From assembly GCF_027887165.1 (NCBI RefSeq), contig NC_077233.1:231407372-231471371 (forward strand): a stretch of 64,000 nt of DNA, in the 5' to 3' direction. The translations under genes and the position numbers were made by a program. This DNA is from Monodelphis domestica (taxonomy: Eukaryota > Chordata > Mammalia > Didelphimorphia > Didelphidae). Positions within the stretch are counted from its first letter, which is position 1. Every line of letters begins with the position of its first letter. The notes beneath the pieces are model-generated. The model did not search any database and was not told the origin of the DNA. It worked only from the letters and a program-made list of their open reading frames with translations. Positions 56,650 through 64,000 of this stretch are shown here, one piece after another.

Positions 56650-57633
56650 TTAATTTGATCGCTCGAGTTTTTTCAATTGCATTTCCAATTGATTGATCTC
56701 TGCTCTCCCTTGTTTGTTAATATGAGCTTTCAGGGATATGAATTTGCCTCTGATTACCGCTTTGGCTGCATCCCAAAAGGTTTGAAAGGATGTTTCGCCA
56801 TTGTCATTTTCCTTGATGAAATTATTAATTGTTTCTATGATTTCTTCTTTAGCTAAACGGTTTTGGAGTATCATATTGTTTAATTTCCAATTGGTTTTAG
56901 ATTTGGTTTTCCATGTACCATTACTAATCTTTATTTTTATTGCCTTGTGATCTGAGAAGGCTGCATTCATTATTTCTGCTTTTTTGCATTTGTGTGCTAT
57001 GTTTCTGTGACCTAATGTATGGTCAATTTTTGTGAATGTGCCATGTGGTGCTGAGAAGAAGGTGTATTCCTTTTTATCCCTATTTATTTTTCTCCATATG
57101 TCTATTAATTCTAATTTTTCTAAGATTTCATTCACTTCTTTTACCTCTTTCTTATTTATTTTTTGATTTGATTTATCTAAATTTGATAATGGTTGGTTTA
57201 AGTCTCCCACTAGTATGGTTTTATTGTCTATTTCTTCCTTCAATTCTCCTAGTTTCTCCATTAGAAATTTGGGTGCTATATTATTTGGTGCATACATGTT
57301 GATTAATGATATTTCCTCATTGTCTAGAGTCCCTTTTAACAAAATATAATTACCTTCCCTATCCCTTTTGATCAGGTCTATTTTTGCATTGGCTTTATCA
57401 GATATCATGATTACCACTCCTGCCTTCTTTCTATCAGTTGAGGCCCAGAAGGTCTTACTCCATCCTTTAATTCTGACCTTGTGGGTGTCAACCCGCCTCA
57501 TGTGTGTTTCTTGAAGACAACATATGGTAGGGTTTTGGATTCTAATCCATTCTGCTATTCGTCTACGTTTTATGGGTGAGTTCATCCCATTCACGTTCAA
57601 AGTTATGATTGTCATTTGTGGACTCCCTGGCAT
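56650..57633 (-). CDS. L1 ORF2 N-terminal block: endonuclease
   Basis: The first 327 codons of ORF2 carry the apurinic/apyrimidinic-type endonuclease that nicks target DNA. Recognisable catalytic and binding residues are present: the Asn in TLNVNG (about residue 13), Glu in CLQETH (42), Asp and Asn in LVGDLN (about 143-147), Asp in KIDHTLGHR (about 205), and SDH (about 228-230). A second Met, in [10 protein letters not shown], could be the true start. The frame ends at 56650. The protein continues in the neighbouring frame, and the switch lies at or just before an A6 run (56668-56673 on the complementary strand), consistent with a one-base length change in a homopolymer. Confidence 0.95.
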   Translation of the reverse strand: MPGSPQMTIITLNVNGMNSPIKRRRIAEWIRIQNPTICCLQETHMRRVDTHKVRIKGWSKTFWASTDRKKAGVVIMISDKANAKIDLIKRDREGNYILLKGTLDNEEISLINMYAPNNIAPKFLMEKLGELKEEIDNKTILVGDLNQPLSNLDKSNQKINKKEVKEVNEILEKLELIDIWRKINRDKKEYTFFSAPHGTFTKIDHTLGHRNIAHKCKKAEIMNAAFSDHKAIKIKISNGTWKTKSKTNWKLNNMILQNRLAKEEIIETINNFIKENDNGETSFQTFWDAAKAVIRGKFISLKAHINKQGRAEINQLEMQLKKLERSN

Positions 57634-58164
57634 TTTGATTGCCTTCCCTAATTCTAACCTTTTCTTCTTTGGCTCTACCTTTTAGTCCAGTGATTTACTT
57701 TGAATCAGTCCCCCTTGTCCCCTCCCTTGATGTTTCCCTTTTTAGTCCCTCCCTTTTTGTTCCCTCCCCCTCCCCCCTCTCTTTCCCTCCCTTTTTGTTC
57801 TCCCTCTCCCCCTCCCCCCCTTGGTTTTCCCTTCTCCTTACCCTTGTTGGGTAAGATAGAATTCAAGATCCCAATGGATCTGGATGTTTTTCCCTCTCAG
57901 AGTTGATTTCCCTGAGATTGAGGTTTAAGTAACACCCCCCCCCTCTCTTCCTCTCCTTCTTATAGGAGTTTTCTTCCCCTCCCCTTCCCCTGTGAATCTT
58001 TGTGTGAGAACCATTATTCTATTTGGTCTTTCTTTACCCCCTATTTATACATTACATTTTCCCCACATATTAGTATACATAGGTTGATATAAATGTAGTC
58101 CTTATAGAAGAGAGTTTGAGTAAAAGAAGATAACATTTTTCCCCTTTCCTTAATATTTACCTTT
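57634..58164 (-). other. L1 inter-ORF spacer, purine-rich, 531 bp
   Basis: The spacer between ORF1 and ORF2 is strongly purine-rich on the L1 sense strand. Runs of three to seven Gs sit opposite C-runs at about 57761-57820, with another near 57931-57940. A block reading CTCTGAGAGGGAAAAACA is shared almost unchanged with the spacer of the old L1 at 10.7-18.1 kb (about 12752-12770). So the spacer is an inherited part of the element and not a recent insertion. Possible roles are a G-quadruplex or an internal ribosome entry region for ORF2; neither is shown. Confidence 0.8.
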
Positions 58165-59088
58165 TCAGGTATTCCTTGCTCTTTGATTTTCGGTATCAAA
58201 CTTTCCACAGAGCTCTGGTCTTTTCTTTGCAAAAAGTTGGAAGTCTTCTATTTTGTTGAATGCCCATACTTTCCCTTGGAAGTATATAGTCAGTTTTGCT
58301 GGGTAGCTGATTCTTGGTTGGAGACCCAGCTCTCTTGCCTTTCTGAAGATCATGTTCCATGCCTTACGATCATTCAGCGTAGAACTTGCAAGGTCTTGTG
58401 TGACCCTGATTGGCATTCCTTTATATCTAAATTGTCTTTTTCTGGCTTCCTGTAGGATTTTTTCTTTTGTTTGATAGCTTTGGAATTTGGCAATTACATT
58501 CCTGGGAGTTGTCTTTTGGGGGTTTAGTGTAGAAGGTGTTCTGTGAGCTCTGTCAGTGGCTGTATTGCCCCCTTGTTCTAGAATCTCTGGGCAATTTTCT
58601 TTGATTATATCTTGTATCACCATGTCCAGTTTGGTGTTTATTTCTGGCTTTTCTGGGAGTCCAATTATTCTTAAATTTTCTCTTCTCCCCCTGTTTTCCA
58701 GATCTATCACCTTGTCGGTGAGATATTTTATGTTCTCTTCTAATTTCTTGGTGTTTTGGCTTTGCTTTATTAGTTCTTGCTTTAAAGCCTGGTTTTCTTT
58801 TACAGTTTGGTCAAACTGGTTTTGTAGATGCGTGAATTTCTTTTGCATCATTTCCCACTTTTCCTCCCAGAGGGCTTCCATCTTTTTGGTCCTTTCTGAT
58901 TCAAATTCTTCATGGGTTTGTGGAGAGTTTCTATTTCCTTTGGAAGATTTTGGAGAATTTTCTTGTATATCTTCTTCTATCTGCTCTGTATTTTGTATTT
59001 TGGCTCCATAGAATGTGTCCAGAGTCGCCCCTTTCTTCTTATTTTTCTTGGTATTTTGGGGCTTCTGTGCTTCTGTGGAGTTTGTCAT
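58165..59088 (-). CDS. L1 ORF1 protein, 307 residues, intact
   Basis: ORF1p is the trimeric RNA-binding chaperone that coats L1 RNA in cytoplasmic particles and is needed for retrotransposition. The sequence has a basic, Ser/Asn-rich N-terminus (about residues 1-75) and a charged heptad-like coiled coil (about 75-130, EKWEMMQKKFTHLQNQFDQT onward). The RRM begins at the family signature ENRGRRENLRIIGLPE (about 130-145), followed by the C-terminal domain containing ARELGLQPRISYPAKLTI. The length is close to that of placental ORF1p (about 340). The chosen ATG has G at -3 and overlaps the end of an upstream ORF. There is no internal stop. A 531-bp spacer separates it from ORF2, far longer than the 63 bp in human L1. 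Confidence 0.95.
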   Translation of the reverse strand: MTNSTEAQKPQNTKKNKKKGATLDTFYGAKIQNTEQIEEDIQENSPKSSKGNRNSPQTHEEFESERTKKMEALWEEKWEMMQKKFTHLQNQFDQTVKENQALKQELIKQSQNTKKLEENIKYLTDKVIDLENRGRRENLRIIGLPEKPEINTKLDMVIQDIIKENCPEILEQGGNTATDRAHRTPSTLNPQKTTPRNVIAKFQSYQTKEKILQEARKRQFRYKGMPIRVTQDLASSTLNDRKAWNMIFRKARELGLQPRISYPAKLTIYFQGKVWAFNKIEDFQLFAKKRPELCGKFDTENQRARNT

Positions 59089-59348
59089 CTCTGAACGTGG
59101 AGGATTGGCTTTTCTTGTCTTTGTCTGGTGATCAGAGGCTTTAGTCCTGGGCAGATGTTGGTTCTATGAGCGTTCCCTGGGTTAAACTGAATATGCCTCA
59201 CTGGAACTGGAATGGAAGGGTCGGACCACGAGGCCACACTCTCCCCCTGGCTCGATTTCCGGAAGTTGCCTTCAGAATCCCTGGCCGTGAGGCTGTTTCG
59301 ACGGCCTGCGGGGGGATGGGCTGCCGCTTCCCCAAGCTCCGAGAGCAC
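59085..59348 (-). CDS. Upstream ORF overlapping the ORF1 start (87 codons)
   Basis: An open frame in the L1 5' UTR runs into the start of ORF1. Its TGA (59087-59085) overlaps the ORF1 ATG (59088-59086) as ATGA. That layout is used for termination-reinitiation in some viral and retrotransposon RNAs. The translation is Arg/Pro/Ser-rich with no family I recognise. In GC-rich DNA an 87-codon frame can arise by chance, so coding is not shown; the exact overlap is the notable point. Another 89-codon frame (59467-59198) overlaps its upstream part. Confidence 0.3.
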   Translation of the reverse strand: MLSELGEAAAHPPAGRRNSLTARDSEGNFRKSSQGESVASWSDPSIPVPVRHIQFNPGNAHRTNICPGLKPLITRQRQEKPILHVQR

Positions 59349-59431
59349 AGACTTTCACTGAGACTTGGATAGCAGGATCCAGCCCGTGAGGCTGTCTTGC
59401 CCGCCCTGAGGGTTGCTGTTGTTTTGACCAG

Positions 59432-59575
59432 CTCTCTGCAGCGGAGGCCCCAGGCAGTAACTTTCACCCGGACCTACCAGCTCTTTGCAGCGGAGGCCCC
59501 AGGCAGTAACTTTCACCCGGACCGACAGGCTCTCTGCAGCGGAAGCCCCAGGCAGTAACTTTCACCCGGACTGGG
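59432..59575 (-). repeat. Three 49-bp tandem repeats in L1 5' UTR
   Basis: Units begin at 59432, 59481 and 59530, each with the core CTCTNTGCAGCGGANGCCCC, and differ by only a few bases; the third is slightly short. Tandem monomers in the 5' UTR are known as promoter units in mouse L1. The 49-bp period is not a multiple of three, so these are not protein repeats. Confidence 0.85.
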
Positions 59576-59865
59576 ACTTGGGTAGAAGACCCTGAGGGTT
59601 GTTGTTCCTCAGACCCTGCTCTCTGAGCCCGGCGCGGCTGCCGCTTCCGGGAGCCTTGGACTCTGCGCTCCTACCCCTGAGGTCCGAGGGATCTCGGGTT
59701 CTGGCTTTTAAGGGGAGCCGTACCTTTTGAACCGGGTCCAGGTCCAGGAGGAGGGTTCCCAGGGTCTGTGCTGTTGATCGTTTTGAATTTCGGCGCCTTA
59801 GGAGCTTCTAGTTTGAGATCGGTCGGGAAGGGTTTTCCGGAGATCTGAACTTCAGCTTTCTCTAA

Positions 59866-59876
59866 GCCGCCATCTT
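59866..59876 (-). promoter_or_regulatory. YY1-type motif at the L1 5' end
   Basis: The sense strand reads AAGATGGCGGC, the classic YY1 consensus, about 13 bases from the L1 5' end. In human L1 a YY1 site (CAAGATGGCC) sits at almost the same place and helps fix the transcription start. The same arrangement here supports both the 5' boundary and a working promoter layout. Confidence 0.8.
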
Positions 59877-59888
59877 AACCGGAAGTCC

Positions 59889-59906
59889 CTCTTTCTGTCT
59901 TTTTCT
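59889..59906. repeat. Target-site duplication, right copy
   Basis: Exact 18-base copy of 53465-53482, starting directly after the 5' end of the L1, whose sense strand begins GGACTTCCGGTTAAGATGG. It fixes the 5' boundary and shows that the element is not 5'-truncated. Confidence 0.88.
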
Positions 59907-60075
59907 GTCTCTCCTCTCTGTCTCTCTTACTCTTATATCTCTGTCTCTGTCTTTGCCTCTCCTTTCTCTTTGTTTCTCAGTTTCCATTTCTGTCTACTCT
60001 CAGCCTCTTTCTCTTTTTCTCTTCTTTCTTTTGCCCCACTTCCTCTTTCTGCCTCCCACTCTCGCTTTCTCAGTT
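59889..60075. repeat. CT/CTGT-rich simple repeat, right of the young L1
   Basis: Continuation of the repeat at 53360-53482 beyond the L1. Confidence 0.9.
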
Positions 60076-60159
60076 ACCATCAACCATACCCAGGATCTGT
60101 CTATCTTAGCATCTCAGAAAACCAGCTCTAGCTTCATATGGGAAGCCAGGGCTCAGTGT

Positions 60160-60325
60160 GTGGGCACACCACTGACAACTGGTCCTAGCTCTTTCACTGA
60201 CTAGCTGTGGGACTTTGGGAAAGGGATCTTACCTCCCAAGTTTCATTTTTTTTCCTCTGTCAAATGGCCGTTTTTACTAGACGACCTCTGAGGGTCCTTT
60301 TAGCACTCACTTATGATAAATAGTT
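60160..60325 (+). repeat. MIR relic
   Basis: TCACTGACTAGCTGTGGGAC, CTCCCAAGTTTCATTTTTTT and CTAGACGACCTCTGAGGGTC. Confidence 0.65.
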
Positions 60326-60670
60326 GGCCCAAGCTTGAGCCCTGGTGGATGGTTCAGTGAGGAGTTCTGGGAATGCAAAATTCAATCTGCGCTTTCCCCT
60401 AAATAGAGAATAGCTTCAGTAATAGAAAGTCATAAACTTAGAAGAGTCTATAAAATAAACAAATGTTAATTAATTCCAGTACTCTTATTGTGTGGGATAA
60501 AACAGGATTGGAATCATCTCACCTGCAGGAGAATAATAAAGGAGCTCTGCAACCATCAGCCACCTTCTTTAAGGGTTCTATTTGTGACAATGGCTTGGGG
60601 GGAGTTGGGGCAGAGAGCTGAAAGAGTGAAATAAAGAGCAAACAGTCTCCAAAGCTGGATAGCCATACAA
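60326..60670. other. Unassigned sequence
   Basis: No feature recognised. Confidence 0.4.
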
Positions 60671-60674
60671 TTTC

Positions 60675-60765
60675 AGTGAATATTTGTCAGGCCTCTACTG
60701 CTAGGCCCTGGGAATACCAAAACAAAAAAGTAATAGTCATTGTCTTCAAGGAGCTCACACTGGAC
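60675..60765 (-). repeat. L2 3' end, antisense
   Basis: TGTCAGGCCTCTACTGCTAG, GCCCTGGGAATACCAAAACA and CTTCAAGGAGCTCACACTGG. Confidence 0.65.
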
Positions 60766-60929
60766 ATCATTCCTCGTCCATCTTTTCCTTATGTAATGAA
60801 ATTGATCAAAAGCAATAAAAGCCTGGAATACTCCTGTCCCTTCCCATTCAAATCAAGTCCATGCCTAAGATTCAATATCTTATTTCCTGTAGGAAGAGTC
60901 TTCCATGACCCTCAGAGCCTACAATAATC

Positions 60930-61310
60930 TCTCTGTCTCTGTGTTTCTCTCTGTGTCTCTCTCTGTGCCTCTGTCTCTCTCTTTCTTCCCTCTTTCTTTT
61001 TCTTTCTTTGTTTCTTTTTTCCTTCCTTCTTTCTTTCTTCTTTCTCTCTCTCTCTTCTCTCCTCTTTCTGTCTTTCTCCTTTTCTCCCCCTCTTTCTTCC
61101 ATTCTTTTCTCCCTCTCCCCTTCTCTCCTTTTTCTCTTCCCCTTTCTCCCTTTTCTGTTTTCTCTCCTTCCCCTTCTTTCCCTTTCTTTCCCCTCTCTTC
61201 ATTTTCTCTCCCCACACTCATTCATCTCTCTCCCTCTCTCTCTTTCTCCCCTTTTCTTCTCTCTCTCCCTCTCTTCTATCTCCCCACCCTCCATTGAATT
61301 TTTTTTTCCT
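60930..61310. repeat. Polypyrimidine region
   Basis: About 380 bp almost free of purines on the plus strand (TCTG, TTTC, CCTC units). Frames up to 138 codons are artefacts. Confidence 0.95.
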
Positions 61311-61534
61311 CCATTGAATTTTGATAGCACTTATTCTTTGTACACTTCTCATGTACTATCTTGTGTCTTTTCTGGCCAGCTTGAAATGTTCATCCACTCC
61401 TGTGAGGCAGAGTTGTCTAATTGAAAAAATACTTACTGAGAGGCTTCAGCATTCTAAGACATCTGGGCTCAGGTCCTGCCTCTGTCATCTAACGGTTATA
61501 TACCCTTGTGAAAATCACTTAAGGGGAAAGAAAG

Positions 61535-61735
61535 AAGCAATTTTGTAGTGCCTAGTATGTGCCAGGTACTTGGCAAATATTATATTATTTTGTTCCTACA
61601 ACAACCCTGGGAGCCAAGTGCTTTATTTATTCCCCTTTTTTAGCTGAGGAACTGAAGCAAACAGATTAAGTGACTGTGACAGAGGTCACGGAGCTAGCTA
61701 GGCTAAAATGGAACTCAGATCCAGCAATCTATCCA
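61535..61735 (-). repeat. MIR relic, antisense
   Basis: CCTAGTATGTGCCAGGTACT, TTCCTACAACAACCCTGGGA, AGCTGAGGAACTGAAGCAAA and AGAGGTCACGGAGCTAGCTA. Confidence 0.75.
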
Positions 61736-62690
61736 CCAGGTCACCAACCATTCATTTGTGGACTTCAATTTTCCATATTCAAAAGAGAAATAATTGCATT
61801 TGCATCACTTTCTTCCCAGGGTGGGTCCAGTGAGTTAATGTATCCTGAGTGTTTCTTTCCTTGATCTTGAGGGAGGAGGGTGGGGGCGGGGGAACTAGGT
61901 GTTTGAGCATCTCCCCAGAAATTTCTGCAAGGGGCAGGGGAGAGACTGGAGCTCCCAGAGACTCTCCTGTCACTGAACAGAAAGTAAGTTACAGTTCCAC
62001 ATTCAAATGCTAAAATCAACACCTGTTTTGTCATTGAAGTGCTAAGCAGCTCTCATCTAGTTCTCATTTGCAGAAGCTCATCAATATGCTGTTTCAGCTT
62101 CACAGATGCCAAGAGAATAAACAAATTGGAGGCTCCCTTATCTGACATCTCACATTGGGGCTGGGGAGGGACCAGCCCCCTACACTGCTCCAAACCATGG
62201 CAGCCTTCTGTCTTCCAAAGGAATCTCTGTCCAACCCCTCCATGTGAAAGCAGCTGCCACCGCTGTCAAAGCAGGCTTGGAGTCCTCCTCCGGGAAAAGC
62301 GTCTGCAATTGAGAAAATGGCGCTGGAATTCTAAGGACCCAATGAGTGGATTGTTTCCCCAGAATCCATTAATGATGGAAGAAAGGTTGTGTGGGTTGCA
62401 GCTGGGTTCTACTGCCTGAGCACTTGAACTTTGTAACTCCTGCTGTGTTACCAAGAATTGAGTGTGATTCTTCCTGGAGGGCTTTCTGGGACTCTGACAA
62501 CCCTGTGCTTTGCCAGACTGGGTATGGCTAGGCTAGGCTGGCCTGAGAAGGCTGAAGCTTTTTTCCTCAGCAGCCAGGAAAAGTGTAGGAGGCCTCAGGG
62601 ATGATTGCTTGTTACAGCTGACTGATAACGGCATAAATGTCAGCCTTTCCCCATCTGTGTTCCCAGTAAAGCTACCTGAATAAAATGAGA
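61736..62690. other. About 950 bp of unassigned, repeat-poor sequence
   Basis: Moderately GC-rich with several CAGCTG E-box words and GAAAATGGCGCTGG near 62311. A 126-codon plus frame (62039-62419) has no recognisable domain or splice context. Best candidate here for host regulatory DNA, but unproven. Confidence 0.35.
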
Positions 62691-62699
62691 GTGGCCAAC

Positions 62700-63100
62700 T
62701 CTTTTCACTAGGGCAGAAGTTTCTTTTTCTTTTCTTTCCTTTCTGGTTCTTTTCATCTTTCCCCTCCTCTGCCCTCCTACCTTCTCCCCTCCTCCCTTCT
62801 TCTCTTCTTTCTTCCTCTCCTCCTCCTCCTCCTCCTCCTCTTCCTTCCTCTCCTTTCCTCCCCCTTCTTTGCCTCGCTTCCCCTCTCTTTCCCATTCCTT
62901 TCTTTCCTTCTCATCTCTTCTCTTCTTTTCTCCTCTCTCCTTCCTCTTTCCTTTCCTATCATCTCCTCTTACATCCCCTCTTCCTTTCCTCTCATCCTCT
63001 TCTCTTCTTTCCTTCCCTTCCCTCCTCTTTTCCTTTCTTCTTTCCTTTTCCCATCCTTTCTCCTTTTCAATAATATTCATTTCTTTTCTCTTCCTCTCAC
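62700..63100. repeat. Polypyrimidine region with (TCC)n
   Basis: CTCCTCCTCCTCCTCC run at about 62816-62842 within 400 bp of pyrimidine-rich DNA. Lys/Glu/Arg-rich frames of up to 154 codons on the minus strand are artefacts. Confidence 0.95.
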
Positions 63101-63630
63101 CCAACTCCTAATTTCAAAGAAAAGAAGAAAATACAAAACCCTTATAATTCATTGGACATTTTGAATACATCATCTCTCTCAAGCAAAAGGCTAGCATGTT
63201 TGAGCATCATGCCACTGGAATTGTGGTTAGTCATTTCAGTAATCAGAATTCTCTCTTTCGAAGTAGTTGTTTTTTTAAAATTGATTTTTTTTCAATGTTG
63301 TTATTTTATAAATTATTCTCCTGGTTCTATCCACTCCATTTTATATTATTTTATATGAGTATTTTTATATAGGTCAGAAGTTTCTTAGAGTCATCATTAT
63401 TCTGGCAAAGAACTTTATACCAGCTACCTAAAGAATGATCAAGATGTGGTTTTTTTTTTCTCTCATACTTCCCTTTGAATTACCTTGTTTAATTTTTTCT
63501 CTTACTTTTTCCTCTTTCTTATTCCTCCTTTCTGTTTTCCTGACTTAAAATCCTAGTATAGGTAGAAAGTGTTTTGTAGGCTAACAGAGTAACCTGAAGG
63601 AATATTACAATAGGAGGACCCCTCAAGGCA
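63101..63630. other. Mostly unassigned, possible L1 scrap at 63310-63380
   Basis: ATTATTCTCCTGGTTCTATCCA resembles the late ORF2 antisense stretch of older L1s. Too short to be sure. Confidence 0.3.
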
Positions 63631-63634
63631 GGGG

Positions 63635-63830
63635 GTTTTAACCTGGAGTCCTTGAGTTTGGGTTTTTTAAAAACATTTCAATAGTTTTAATTCATTAAAA
63701 TTGGTTCCTCTGCAATCTTATGTATTTTGCTTTATGTTTTTGAAAACATTATTCTAGGGCATCCACAGACTCCACCATATTACCCAAGGTGTCTATGATG
63801 TCTCAAGGCAATAACCACTTGACCAACAAG
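63635..63830. mobile_element. Short DNA-transposon-like relic, second copy
   Basis: GGGTTTTAACCTGGAGTCCT, TTTCAATAGTTTTAATTCAT, ATCTTATGTATTTTGCTTTA and CCACAGACTCCACC follow the same order as 40805-40970. Confidence 0.5.
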
Positions 63831-63864
63831 TTTGGATGATTCAAGAAGCATTTTTTTTCAAGTC

Positions 63865-63970
63865 ATGGATGCATAGAATGTTGAAGCTAGAAGGAATCTT
63901 AGAGATAATTCATTCCAACTCTCTCATTTTACAAGTGAGTAAACTGGGGCTACAAAGTGACTTGCCAGTT
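63865..63970 (-). repeat. Ancient MIR- or CR1/L3-like relic
   Basis: GAATGTTGAAGCTAGAAGGA, TCTTAGAGATAATTCATTCC, AACTCTCTCATTTTACAAGT and AGTGACTTGCC. Confidence 0.65.
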
Positions 63971-64000
63971 CTCTTCCACTTTCTCTCTTTCTCTTCCCTT

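Larger units (their letters stand above)
53483..59888 (-). mobile_element. Full-length young L1 retrotransposon
   Basis: A LINE-1 of about 6.4 kb lies on the minus strand, with all parts in order: CpG-rich 5' UTR, ORF1, long spacer, ORF2, short 3' UTR and A-rich tail. It is bounded by a perfect 18-bp duplication (53465-53482 and 59889-59906) within a CT-rich simple repeat, so both ends are intact and the insertion is young. ORF1 is uninterrupted. ORF2 is open apart from one change of frame near 56,668-56,690. L1 elements copy themselves through an RNA intermediate, nicking DNA with the ORF2 endonuclease and priming reverse transcription at the nick. The other L1 copies in the window are broken many times, so this is by far the youngest. 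Whether the single frame change is fixed in the species or is an allele or assembly error cannot be told here. Confidence 0.96.
59089..59888 (-). promoter_or_regulatory. L1 5' UTR and internal promoter, CpG-rich
   Basis: About 800 bp upstream of ORF1. It is the only clearly CpG-dense, GC-rich stretch in an otherwise AT-rich, CpG-poor window. L1 5' UTRs act as internal RNA polymerase II promoters and are usually silenced by CpG methylation. This one carries a YY1-type motif within the first 25 bases, three 49-bp tandem repeats, and two short upstream ORFs on the sense strand. An antisense 68-codon ORF (59166-59372, plus strand) also lies here, in the position where primate L1s carry an antisense promoter and ORF0. 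No similarity to ORF0 is claimed. Confidence 0.85.

Noticed and set aside
53829-57633. Large ORFs as a host reverse-transcriptase-like gene
   Set aside because: Endonuclease plus RT plus CCHC, with ORF1 upstream, an A-tail and target duplications, is simply an L1.
59432-59575. CRISPR-like array
   Set aside because: Direct 49-bp tandem units without spacers, in an L1 promoter.
60872-61424. Frames of up to 138 codons
   Set aside because: Polypyrimidine-tract artefacts.
62533-63111. Lys/Glu/Arg-rich frames of 120-154 codons
   Set aside because: Low-complexity polypurine strand with no other coding signal.

Overview
This window looks like intergenic or intronic DNA from a marsupial. The evidence is the repeat content. 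Two tRNA-derived SINE families typical of metatherians recur throughout: one ends in a GAAGGTAAGGG-type 3' end, the other is MAR1-like and ends in AACAACAACAA. L1 copies with marsupial-type ORF2 proteins lie among old L2, MIR and CR1/L3 relics. Base composition is AT-rich and CpG-poor, except in the promoter of one young L1. The exact species cannot be told from the sequence. I found no exon, tRNA, rRNA, CRISPR array or conserved host protein that I can defend.

Layout. 0-8 kb: old MIR/L2 debris, a long TTCC/TTTC microsatellite (1.9-2.1 kb), and a broken LTR-element-like fossil at 3728-5833 whose ends are inverted copies of one another. 8.0-9.2 kb: a MAR1-like SINE, a second SINE and a truncated L1 stacked together. 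The last two share one endonuclease target. 9.5-20.4 kb: a head-to-tail cluster of three old plus-strand L1 copies, with one L1 fragment nested in another and four SINEs inserted. 20.4-45 kb: mostly ancient repeats, scattered SINEs, a hAT-type MITE (23.55 kb), a truncated L1 (25.8 kb), an internally deleted L1 (28.4-29.4 kb), CT-rich satellites (32.4-32.9 kb) and an LTR-like fossil near 36.6-37.2 kb. 45-53 kb: an older L1 3' part, MAR1-like SINEs, and a long antisense L2 split by two SINEs.

53,483-59,888: the centrepiece, a full-length, nearly intact L1 on the minus strand flanked by a perfect 18-bp target-site duplication. It has a CpG-rich 5' UTR with a YY1-type motif and three 49-bp tandem repeats, an intact 307-residue ORF1, a 531-bp purine-rich inter-ORF spacer, and an ORF2 in two large open blocks separated by one frame change. 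All recognisable endonuclease, reverse-transcriptase and CCHC residues are present. An upstream ORF ends on the ORF1 start codon (ATGA overlap). 60-64 kb: more polypyrimidine tracts, L2/MIR relics and unassigned sequence.

How the parts relate: the L1 machinery explains most of the window. L1-type target sites (TTTT/AAGAA) flank both L1 and SINE insertions, which fits the SINEs being mobilised by L1 proteins. The strongest leads are in the young L1: the long spacer conserved with much older L1 copies, and the termination-overlap upstream ORF.
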